Shown piece by piece: positions 1-9,140 of a stretch of DNA of 64,000 nt (the stretch's first letter is position 1; the number at the start of each line of letters is the position of its first letter). The notes under the pieces are model-generated. The model was not told the origin of the DNA. It saw only the letters and a program-made list of their open reading frames with translations, and made no database searches. The stretch is from Saposhnikovia divaricata. Its lineage: Eukaryota > Streptophyta > Magnoliopsida > Apiales > Apiaceae. The position numbers were made by a program, and so were the translations under genes. The DNA lies in contig CM071599.1 in NCBI GenBank assembly GCA_036435485.1, positions 6,474,803 through 6,538,802 on the forward strand, written 5' to 3'.

Positions 1-1025
1 TTTTCCGAAAACCGAGATTCGGTCATATCAGCTCCGATTCCGGTCCAAACTACGTCAAATAAAATTTCGTTGAATTCCAATAACCCATAGGAACTAAATA
101 TATAAAAATATCCACCAAATGGGCCGACTCCATTTTTAACAATAACCCGTATGCTAACACCTTTTTAGGATTATCTGAAAACCGAGTTTCTATCATATCA
201 GCTCCGATTCGGGTCCGAATTGCGTCAAATAAAATTTCATTGAATTCCAAAAACCCATAAGAACAAAATATGTAAAAATATCAATAAAATGGTTCGACTC
301 GATTTTTAACAATGTCCCGTGTACTAACCCCTTTGAGGATTATTCGAAAACCGAGTTTTGACTATATCAGCTCCGATTCAGGTCCGAATTACGTAAAATA
401 AAATTTCATTGAATTCCAATAACCCATAGGAACAAAATATGTAAAAATATCCCTAAAATGGTCCGACTCGATTTTTAACAATATCCCGTGTACTAACCCC
501 TTTGAGGATTATCCAAAAACCGAGTTTCGATCATAACAGCTCCGATTCAGGTTCGAACCGCGTCAAATAAAACTTTGTTGAATTTCAATAACCCATAGGA
601 ACAAAATATGTAAAAATATCCACATAATGGTCCGACTTGATTTTTAACAATATCCCGTGTACTAACCCCTTTGAGAATTTTCCGAAAACCGAGTTTCGGT
701 CATATCAGCTCCGATTCCGGTCCAAACCGCGTCAAATAAAATTTCGTTGAATTCCAATAACCCATAGGAACAAAATATGTAAAAATATCCCTAAAATGGT
801 CCGACTCGATTTTTAACAATATCCCGTGTACTAACCACTTTGAGGATTATCCGAAAATCGAGTTTCGATCATAACAACTCCGATTCAGGTTCGAACCGCG
901 TCAAATAAAATTTTGTTGAATTTTAATAACCCGTAGGAACAAAATATGTAAAAATATCCACAAAATGGTCCGACTTGATTTTTAACAATATCCCGTGTAC
1001 TATCCCCTTTGAGAATTTTCCGAAA
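1..1025 (+). repeat. Diverged satellite segment at left edge (about 6 monomers)
   Basis: Monomers begin near 11, 181, 350, 519, 688 and 857. The order is P-like, Q-like, C-like, D'-like, S-like, U-like, not the standard 14-mer. The first two carry GACTCCATTTTT and CCAAAAACCCATAAG, which otherwise occur only near 57.0-57.25 kb and 59.4-59.6 kb. This segment therefore belongs to the same older subfamily as the right-hand part of the window. Confidence 0.85.
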
Positions 1026-2713
1026 ACCGAGTTTCGATCATATCAGCTCCGATTCAGGTCCGAACCTCGTCAAATAAAATTTCGTTGAATTCCAATAACC
1101 CATAGGAACTAAATATGTAAATATCCACCAAATGGGCCGACTCGATTTTTAACAATAACCCGTATGCTAACACCATTTTATGATTATCTGAAAACCGAGT
1201 TTCGTTCATATTAGCTCCGATTCGGGTCCGAATTGCGTCAAATAAAATTTCATTGAATTCCAATAACCCATAAGAACAAAATATGTAAAAATATCCATAA
1301 AATGGTTCGCCTCGATTTTTAACAATATCCCGTGTACTAACCCCTTTGAAGATTATTCGAAAACCGAGTTTCAGTCATTTCAGCCCCGATTCAGGTCCGA
1401 ACGGCACCAAATAAAATTTCACTGAATTCCAATAACCCATAGGAACAAAATATGTAAAAATATCCACATAATGGTCCGACTTGATTTTTAACAATATCCC
1501 GTGTACTAACCACTTTGAGAATTTTCCGAAAACCGAGTTTCGATCATATCAGCTCCGATTCCGGTCCAAACTGCGTCAAATAAAATTTCGTTGAATTCCA
1601 ATAACGCATAGGAACAAAATATGTAAAAATATCCACAAAATGGTCCGACTCAATTTTTAACAATATCCCGGTACTAACCCCTTTGAAGATTATCCAAAAA
1701 CCGAGTTTTGACTATATCAGCTCCGATTCAGTTCCGAATTACGTCAAATAAAATTTCATTGAATTCCAATAACCCATAGGAACAAAATATGTAAAAATAT
1801 CCCTAAAATGGTCCGACTCGATTTTTAACAATATCCCGTGTACTAACCACTTTGAGGATTATCCGAAAACCGAGTTTCGATCATAACAGCTCCGATTCAG
1901 GTTCGAACCGCGTCAAATAATTTTTTTTTGAATTTTAATAACCCATAGGAACAAAATATGTAAAAATATCCACAAAATGGTCCGACTTAATTTTTAACAA
2001 TATCCGGTGTACTAACCCCTTTGAGAATTTTCCGAATACCGAGTTTCGATCATATCAGCTCCGATTCCTGTCCAAACTGCGTCAAATAAAATTTCGTTGA
2101 ATTCCAATAACCCATAGGAACTAACTATGTAAAAATATCCACCAAATGGGCCGACTCAATTTTTAACAATAACTCGTATGCTAACACCTTTTTAGGATTA
2201 TCTGAAAACCGAGTTTCGTTCATATTAGCTCCGATTCGGGTCCGAATTGCGTCATATAAAATTTCATTGAATTCCAATAACCCATAAGAACAAAATATTT
2301 AAAAATATCAATAAAATGGTTCGACTCGATTTTTAACAATATCCCGTGTACTAACCCCTTTGAGGATTATTCGAAAACCGAGTTTTGACTATATCAGCTC
2401 CGATTCAGGTCCGAATTACGTAAAATAAAATTTCATTGAATTCCAATAACCCATAGGAATAAAATATGTAAAAATATCCCTAAGATGGTCCGACTCAATT
2501 TTTAACAATATCCCGTGTACTAACCACTTTGAGGATTATCCGAAAACCGAGTTTCGGTCATAACAACTCCGATTCAGGTTCGAACCGCGTCAAATAAACT
2601 TTGTTGAATTTCAATAACCCATAGGAACAAAATATGTAAAAATATCCACAAAATGGTCCGACTTGATTTTTAACAATATCCCGTGTACTAACCCCTTTGA
2701 GAATTTTCCGAAA
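1026..2713 (+). repeat. 10-mer HOR unit, diverged
   Basis: The order is P, Q, R, S, T, U, A, B, C, D' (1,688 bp). Small private deletions are visible: two bases in GTAAATATCC near 1,117 and two in AAATAAACTTTG near 2,592. The U monomer near 1,918 has an expanded T run. This is the first unit with the P-to-U order used by later units. Confidence 0.8.
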
Positions 2714-2883
2714 ACCCAGTTTCGGTCATATCAGCTCCGATTCCGGTCCAAACTGCGTCAAATAAAATTTCGTTGAATTCCAATAACCCATAGGAACTAA
2801 ATATGTAAAAATATCCACCAAATGGGCCGACTCGATTTTTAACAATAACCCGTATGCTAACACCTTTTTAGGATTATCTGAAA
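2714..2883 (+). repeat. Monomer type P (170 bp)
   Basis: Diagnostic words are CGGTCATATCAGC, GATTCCGGTCC, GGAACTAAATATG, AAATGGGCCGACTCG and the tail CGTATGCTAACACC. It opens every complete HOR unit. The CCGTATGCTAACACC tail is shared only with A and A', marking P, A and A' as one ancestral class. Confidence 0.9.
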
Positions 2884-3052
2884 ACCGAGTTTTGTTCATA
2901 TTAGCTCCGATTCGGGTCCGAATTGCGTCAAATAAAATTTCATTGAATTCCAATAACCCATAAGAACAAAATATGTAAAAATATCCATAAAATGGTTCGA
3001 CTCGATTTTTAACAATATCCCGTGTACTAACCCCTTTGAGGATTATTCGAAA
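2884..3052 (+). repeat. Monomer type Q (169 bp)
   Basis: Diagnostic words are GAGTTTTGTTCATATTAG, GATTCGGGTCCGAATTGC, CCCATAAGAAC and ATCCATAAAATGGTTCG. It is closely related to B and B', which have GTTTCGTTC, GTCATATAAAA and ATCAATAAAATGG. Confidence 0.9.
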
Positions 3053-3221
3053 ACCGAGTTTCAGTCATTTCAGCCCCGATTCAGGTCCGAACGGCTCCAA
3101 ATAAAATTTCACTGAATTCCAATAACCCATAGGGACAAAATATGTAAAAATATCAACATAATGGTCCGACTTGATTTTTAACAATATCCCGTGTACTAAC
3201 CTCTTTGAGAATTTTCCGAAA
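3053..3221 (+). repeat. Monomer type R (169 bp)
   Basis: Diagnostic words are TTTCAGTCATTTCAGCCCC, GAACGGCTCC (GAACGGCACC in other units) and TTTCACTGAATTCC. R occurs only after Q or, as R', after T in the 17-mer family, so it is a good marker for the P-U block. Confidence 0.9.
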
Positions 3222-3389
3222 ACCGAGTTTCGATCATATCAGCTCCGATTCCGGTCCAAACTGCGTCAAATAAAATTTCGTTGAATTCCAATAACCCATA
3301 GGAACAAAATATGTAAAAATATCCACAAAATGGTCCTACTCAATTTTTAAAAATATCCCGGTACTAACCCCTTTGAAGATTATCCAAAA
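3222..3389 (+). repeat. Monomer type S (168 bp)
   Basis: Diagnostic words are CGATCATATCAGC, GATTCCGGTCC, GGTCCTACTCAATTTTT and the shortened tail TATCCCGGTACTAACC, which lacks two bases (TG) found in other types. This makes S the shortest regular monomer. Confidence 0.9.
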
Positions 3390-3558
3390 ACCGAGTTTTG
3401 ACTATATGAGCTCCGATTCAGTTCCGAATTACGTCAAATAAAATTTCATTGAATTCCAATAACCCATAGGAACAAAATATGTAAAAATATCCCTAAAATG
3501 GCCCGACTCGATTTTTAACAATATCCAGTGTACTAACCACTTTGAGGATTATCCGAAA
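3390..3558 (+). repeat. Monomer type T (169 bp)
   Basis: Diagnostic words are ATCCAAAAACCGAG, GACTATATGAGCTCCG, CAGTTCCGAATTACGTC and ATCCCTAAAATGG. It resembles C but keeps ACGTCAAAT where C has ACGTAAAAT. Confidence 0.9.
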
Positions 3559-3727
3559 ACCGAGTTTCGATCATAACAGCTCCGATTCAGGTTCGAACCG
3601 CGTCAAATAAAATTTTGTTGAATTTTAATAACCCATAGGAACAAAATATGTAAAAATATCCACAAAATGGTCCGACTTGATTTTTAACAATATCCCGTGT
3701 ACTAACCCCTTTGAGAATTTTCCGAAT
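3559..3727 (+). repeat. Monomer type U (169 bp)
   Basis: Diagnostic words are CGATCATAACAGC, CAGGTTCGAACCGCG, TTTTGTTGAATTTTAATAA and GGTCCGACTTGA. It belongs to the same class as D and D'. It contains the ten-base perfect palindrome GGTTCGAACC. Confidence 0.9.
3590..3616 (+). other. Pol III B-box-like palindrome followed by a T run (speculative)
   Basis: GGTTCGAACC at 3,590-3,599 is a perfect palindrome. It matches 10 of 11 positions of the tRNA-gene internal promoter B box, GGTTCGANNCC, the last base being G instead of C. A run of four T lies 14 bases downstream, as pol III terminators do. No convincing A box is seen upstream, so this may be chance. Most U, D and D' monomers carry it, but some D' copies have CAAGTTCG instead, for example near 9,002. 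Confidence 0.25.
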
Positions 3728-3897
3728 ACCGAGTTTCGATCATATCAGCTCCGATTCCTGTCCAAACTGCGTCAAATAAAATTTCGTTGAATTCCAATAA
3801 CCCATAGGAACTAATTATGTAAAAATATCCACCAAATGGGCCGACTCGATTTTTAACAATAACCCGTATGCTAACACCTTTTTAGGATTATCTGAAA
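3728..3897 (+). repeat. Monomer type A (170 bp)
   Basis: Diagnostic words are CCGAATACCGAGTTTCG, GATTCCTGTCC, GGAACTAA(C/T)TATG and the CGTATGCTAACACC tail shared with P. It is the first member of the four-monomer cycle. Confidence 0.9.
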
Positions 3898-4066
3898 ACC
3901 GAGTTTCGTTCATATTAGCTCCGATTCGGGTCCGAATTGCGTCATATAAAATTTCATTGAATTCCAATAACCCATAAGAACAAAATATGTAAAAATATCA
4001 ATAAAATGGTTCGACTCGATTTTTAACAATATCCCGTGTACTAACCCCTTTGAGGATTATTCGAAA
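3898..4066 (+). repeat. Monomer type B (169 bp)
   Basis: Diagnostic words are CGAGTTTCGTTCATATTAG, TTGCGTCATATAAAA, AATATGTAAAAATATCAA and AATAAAATGGTTCG. Its counterpart B' has AATATTTAAAAATATC. Confidence 0.9.
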
Positions 4067-4235
4067 ACCGAGTTTTGACTATATCAGCTCCGATTCAGGT
4101 CCGAATTACGTAAAATAAAATTTCATTGAATTCCAATAACCCATAGGAACAAAATATGTAAAAATATCCCTAAGATGGCCCGACTCGATTTTTAACAATA
4201 TCCCGTGTACTAACCACTTTGAGGATTATCCGAAA
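4067..4235 (+). repeat. Monomer type C (169 bp)
   Basis: Diagnostic words are ATTCGAAAACCGAG, TTTTGACTATATCAG, GAATTACGTAAAATAAAA and CCCTAAGATGGCCCG. A version with ATCCCGCGTACT marks the 12.5-32 kb region. Confidence 0.9.
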
Positions 4236-4404
4236 ACCGAGTTTCGATCATAACAGCTCCGATTCAGGTTCGAACCGCGTCAAATAAAATTTTTTTGAAT
4301 TTTAATAACCCATAGGAACAAAATATGTAAAAATATCCACAAAATGGTCCGACTTGATTTTTAACAATATCCTGTGTACTAACCCCTTTGAGAATTTTCC
4401 GAAT
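4236..4404 (+). repeat. Monomer type D (169 bp), with variable T run
   Basis: D is like U in its left half (CGATCATAACAGC, CAGGTTCGAACC). It then carries a poly-T tract where U has TTTTGTTG. The tract varies between copies, from AAAATTTTTTTG to AATTTTTTTTTG, as expected from slippage. Confidence 0.9.
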
Positions 4405-4574
4405 ACCGAGTTTCGATCATATCAGCTCCGATTCCTGTCCAAACTGCGTCAAATAAAATTTCGTTGAATTCCAATAACCCATAGGAACTAACTATGTAAA
4501 AATATCCACCAAATGGGCCGACTCGAATTTTAACAATAACCCGTATGCTAACACCTTTTTAGGATTATCTGAAA
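4405..4574 (+). repeat. Monomer type A' (170 bp)
   Basis: A' is near-identical to A but commonly has GACTCGAATTTTAAC in place of GACTCGATTTTTAAC. It opens the last tetramer of the HOR. Confidence 0.85.
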
Positions 4575-4743
4575 ACCGAGTTTCGTTCATATTAGCTCCG
4601 ATTCGGGTCCGAATTGCGTCATATAAAATTTCATTGAATTCCAATAACCCACAAGAACAAAATATTTAAAAATATCAATAAAATGGTTCGACTCGATTTT
4701 TAACAATATCCCGTGTACTAACCCCTTTGAGGATTATTCGAAA
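4575..4743 (+). repeat. Monomer type B' (169 bp)
   Basis: B' is near-identical to B, but has AATATTTAAAAATATC in place of AATATGTAAAAATATC. Confidence 0.85.
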
Positions 4744-4912
4744 ACCGAGTTTTGACTATATCAGCTCCGATTCAGGTCCGAATTACGTAAAATAAAATTT
4801 TATTGAATTCCAATAACCCATAGGAATAAAATATGTAAAAATATCCCTAAGATGGTCCGACTCAATTTTTAACAATATCCCGTGTACTAACCACTTTGAG
4901 GATTATCCGAAA
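4744..4912 (+). repeat. Monomer type C' (169 bp)
   Basis: C' is near-identical to C, but has CTAAGATGGTCCGACTC in place of CTAAGATGGCCCGACTC, and often GGAATAAAATATG. Confidence 0.85.
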
Positions 4913-5081
4913 ACCGAGTTTCGGTCATAACAACTCCGATTCAGGTTCGAACCGCGTCAAATAAAACTTTGTTGAATTTCAATAACCCATAGGAACAAAA
5001 TATGTAAAAATATCCACAAAATGGTCCGACTTGATTTTTAACAATATCCCGTGTACTAACCCCTTTGAGAATTTTCCGAAA
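4913..5081 (+). repeat. Monomer type D' (169 bp)
   Basis: Diagnostic words are TTTCGGTCATAACA, AAAACTTTGTTGAATTTC and CCACAAAATGGTCCGACTTG. It always precedes P in complete units, so D'-P marks the HOR boundary. Confidence 0.9.
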
Positions 5082-6772
5082 ACCGAGTTTCGGTCATATC
5101 AGCTCCGATTCCGGTCCAAACTGCGTCAAATAAAATTTCGTTGAATTCCAATAACCCATAGGAACTAAATATGTAAAAATATCCACCAAATGGGCCGACT
5201 CGATTTTTAACAATAACCCGTATGCTAACACCTTTTTAGGATTATCTGAAAACCGAGTTTTGTTCATATTAGCTCCGATTCGGGTCCGAATTGCGTCAAA
5301 TAAAATTTCATTGAATTCCAATAACCCATAAGAACAAAATATGTAAAAATATCCATAAAATGGTTCGACTCGATTTTTAACAATATCCCGTGTACTAACC
5401 CCTTTAAGGATTATTCGAAAACCGAGTTTCAGTCATTTCAGCCCCGATTCTGGTCCGAACGGCTTCAAATAAAATTTCAATGAATTCCAATAACCCATAG
5501 GAACAAAATATGTAAAAATATCAACATAATGGTCCGACTTGATTTTTAACAATATCCCGTGTACTAACCTCTTTGAGAATTTTCCGAAAACCGAGTTTCG
5601 ATCATATCAGCTCCGATTCCGGTCCAAACTGCGTCAAATAAAATTTCGTTGAATTCCAATAACCCATAAGAACAAAATATGTAAAAATATCCACAAAATG
5701 GTCCTACTCAATTTTTAAAAATATCCCGGTACTAACCCCTTTGAAGATTATCCAAAAACCGAGTTTTGACTATATGAGCTCCGATTCAGTTCCGAATTAC
5801 GTCAAATAAAATTTCATTGAATTCCAATAACCCATAGGAACAAAATATGTAAAAATATCCCTAAAATGGCCCGACTCGATTTTTAACAATATCCCGTGTA
5901 CTAACCACTTTGAGGATTATCCGAAAACCGAGTTTCGATCATAACAGCTCCGATTCAGGTTCGAACCGCGTCAAATAAAATTTTGTTGAATTTTAATAAC
6001 CCATAGGAACAAAATATGTAAAAATATCCACAAAATGGTCCGACTTGATTTTTAACAATATCCCGTGTACTAACCCCTTTGAGAATTTTCCGAATACCGA
6101 GTTTCGATCATATCAGCTCCGATTCCTGTCCAAACTGCGTCAAATAAAATTTCGTTGAATTCCAATAACCCATAGGAACTAACTATGTAAAAATATCCAC
6201 CAAATGGGCCGACTCGAATTTTAACAATAACCCGTATGCTAACACCTTTTTAGGATTATCTGAAAACCGAGTTTCGTTCATATTAGCTCCGATTCGGGTC
6301 CGAATTGCGTCATATAAAATTTCATTGAATTCCAATAACCCATAAGAACAAAATATTTAAAAATATCAATAAAATGGTTCGACTCGATTTTTAACAATAT
6401 CCCGTGTACTAACCCCTTTGAGGATTATTCGAAAACCGAGTTTTGACTATATCAGCTCCGATTCAGGTCCGAATTACGTAAAATAAAATTTCATTGAATT
6501 CCAATAACCCATAGGAATAAAATATGTAAAAATATCCCTAATATGGTCCGACTCAATTTTTAACAATATCCCGTGTACTAACCACTTTGAGGATTATCCG
6601 AAAACCGAGTTTCGGTCATAACAACTCCGATTCAGGTTCGAACCGCGTCAAATAAAACTTTGTTGAATTTCAATAACCCATAGGAACAAAATATGTAAAA
6701 ATATCCACAAAATGGTCCGACTTGATTTTTAACAATATCCAGTGTACTAACCCCTTTGAGAATTTTCCGAAA
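5082..6772 (+). repeat. 10-mer HOR unit (1,691 bp)
   Basis: The order is [P-U][A'-D'], the 14-mer without one internal tetramer. The length difference from the 14-mer is 677 bp, exactly one A-B-C-D block. Confidence 0.9.
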
Positions 6773-9140
6773 ACCGAGTTTCGGTCATATCAGCTCCGAT
6801 TCCGGTCCAAACTGCGTCAAATAAAATTTCGTTGAATTCCAATAACCCATAGGAACTAAATATGTAAAAATATCCACCAAATGGGCCGACTCGATTTTTA
6901 ACAATAACCCGTATGCTAACACCTTTTTAGGATTATCTGAAAACCGAGTTTTGTTCATATTAGCTCCGATTCGGGTCCGAATTGCGTCAAATAAAATTTC
7001 ATTGAATTCCAATAACCCATAAGAACAAAATATGTAAAAATATCCATAAAATGGTTCGACTCGATTTTTAACAATATCCCGTGTACTAACCCCTTTGAGG
7101 ATTATTCGAAAACCGAGTTTCAGTCATTTCAGCCCCGATTCAGGTCCGAACGGCTCCAAATAAAATTTCACTGAATTCCAATAACCCATAGGAACAAAAT
7201 ATGTAAAAATATCAACATAATGGTCCGACTTGATTTTTAACAATATCCCGTGTACTAACCTCTTTGAGAATTTTCCGAAAACCGAGTTTCGATCATATCA
7301 GCTCCGATTCCGGTCCAAACTGCGTCAAATAAAATTTCGTTGAATTCCAATAACCCATAGGAACAAAATATGTAAAAATATCCACAAAATGGTCCTACTC
7401 AATTTTTAAAAATATCCCGGTACTAACCCCTTTGAAGATTATCCAAAAACCGAGTTTTGACTATATGAGCTCCGATTCAGTTCCGAATTACGTCAAATAA
7501 AATTTCATTGAATTCCAATAACCCATAGGAACAAAATATGTAAAAATATCCCTAAAATGGCCCGACTCGATTTTTAACAATATCCCGTGTACTAACCACT
7601 TTGAGGATTATCCGAAAACCGAGTTTCGATCATAACAGCTCCGATTCTGGTTCGAACCGCGTCAAATAAAATTTTGTTGAATTTTAATAACCCATAGGAA
7701 CAAAATATGTAAAAATATCCACAAAATGGTCCGACTTGATTTTTAACAATATCCCGTGTACTAACCCCTTTGAGAATTTTCCGAATACCGAGTTTCGATC
7801 ATATCAGCTCCGATTCCTGTCCAAACTGCGTCAAATAAAATTTCGTTGAATTCCAATAACCCATAGGAACTAACTATGTAAAAATATCCACCAAATGGGC
7901 CGACTCGATTTTTATCAATAACCCGTATGCTAACACCTTTTTAGGATTATCTGAAAACCGAGTTTCGTTCATATTAGCTCCGATTCGGGTCCGAATTGCG
8001 TCATATAAAATTTCATTGAATTCCAATAACCCATAAGAACAAAATATGTAAAAATATCAATAAAATGGTTCGACTCGATTTTTAACAATATCCCGTGTAC
8101 TAACCCCTTTGAGGATTATTCGAAAACCGAGTTTTGACTATATCAGCTCCGATTCAGGTCCGAATTACTTAAAATAAAATTTCATTGAATTCCAATAACC
8201 CATAGGAACAAAATATGTAAAAATATCCCTAAGATGGCCCGACTCGATTTTTAACAATATCCCGTGTACTAACCACTTTGAGGATTATCCGAAAACCGAG
8301 TTTCGATCATAACAGCTCCGATTCAGGTTCGAACCGCGTCAAATAAAATTTTTTTGAATTTTAATAACCCATAGGAACAAAATATTTAAAAATATCCACA
8401 ATATGGTCCGACTTGATTTTTAACAATATCCCGTGTACTAACCCCTTTGAGAATTTTCCGAATACCGAGTTTCGATCATATCAGCTCCGATTCCTGTCCA
8501 AACTGCGTCAAATAAAATTTCGTTGAATTCCAATAACCCATAGGAACTAACTATGTAAAAATATCCACCAAATGGGCCGACTCGAATTTTAACAATAACC
8601 CGTATGCTAACACCTTTTTAGGATTATCTGAAAACCGAGTTTCGTTCATATTAGATCCGATTCGGGTCCGAATTGCGTCATATAAAATTTCATTGAATTC
8701 CAATAACCCATAAGAACAAAATATTTAAAAATATCAATAAAATGGTTCGACTCGATTTTTAACAATATCCCGTGTACTAACCCCTTTGAGGATTATTCAA
8801 AAACCGAGTTTTGACTATATCAGCTCCGATTCAGGTCCGAATTACGTAAAATAAAATTTCATTGAATTCCAATAACCCATAGGAACAAAATATGTAAAAA
8901 TATCCCTAAGATGGTCCGACTCGATTTTTAACAATATCCCGTGTACTAACCACTTTGAGGATTATCCGAAAACCGAGTTTCGGTCATAACAGCTCCGATT
9001 CAAGTTCGAACCGCGTCAAATAAAACTTTGTTGAATTTCAATAACCCATAGGAACAAAATATGTAAAAATATCCACAAAATGGTCCGACTTGATTTTTAA
9101 CAATATCCCGTGTACTAACCCCTTTGAGAATTTTCCTAAA
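6773..9140 (+). repeat. 14-mer HOR unit (2,368 bp)
   Basis: The order is [P-U][A-D][A'-D'], as in the reference unit at 2,714. C carries GAATTACTTAAAATAAAA near 8,161, a variant that reappears at 11,543, 18,990, 22,034 and 29,480. Confidence 0.9.

Larger units (their letters stand above)
2714..5081 (+). repeat. 14-mer HOR unit, reference copy (2,368 bp)
   Basis: This unit is used here to define monomer types: [P-U][A-D][A'-D']. The 14 monomers are listed separately. The P monomer starts with a private ACCCAG in place of ACCGAG. The same order and length recur at 6,773, 16,246, 26,735, 30,457, 32,825, 35,193 and 46,520. Confidence 0.92.

Noticed and set aside
2726..2953. Recurrent minus-strand open frames of about 75 codons, at over twenty positions across the array
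   Set aside because: They span a P monomer and part of Q, and recur only because those monomers recur. They begin at TTG, not ATG, show no coding signature, and resemble no domain I know. The 169 bp period is not a multiple of three, so the frame cannot continue through the array.
3580..3620. tRNA gene or tRNA-derived SINE
   Set aside because: The B-box-like word is present, but the bases around TTCGAAC do not form a T-stem, and no A box, anticodon arm or acceptor pairing is seen.
4288..4303. Rho-independent terminators at the T runs
   Set aside because: No GC-rich hairpin with a proper loop precedes the T tracts, and the context is a eukaryotic satellite.
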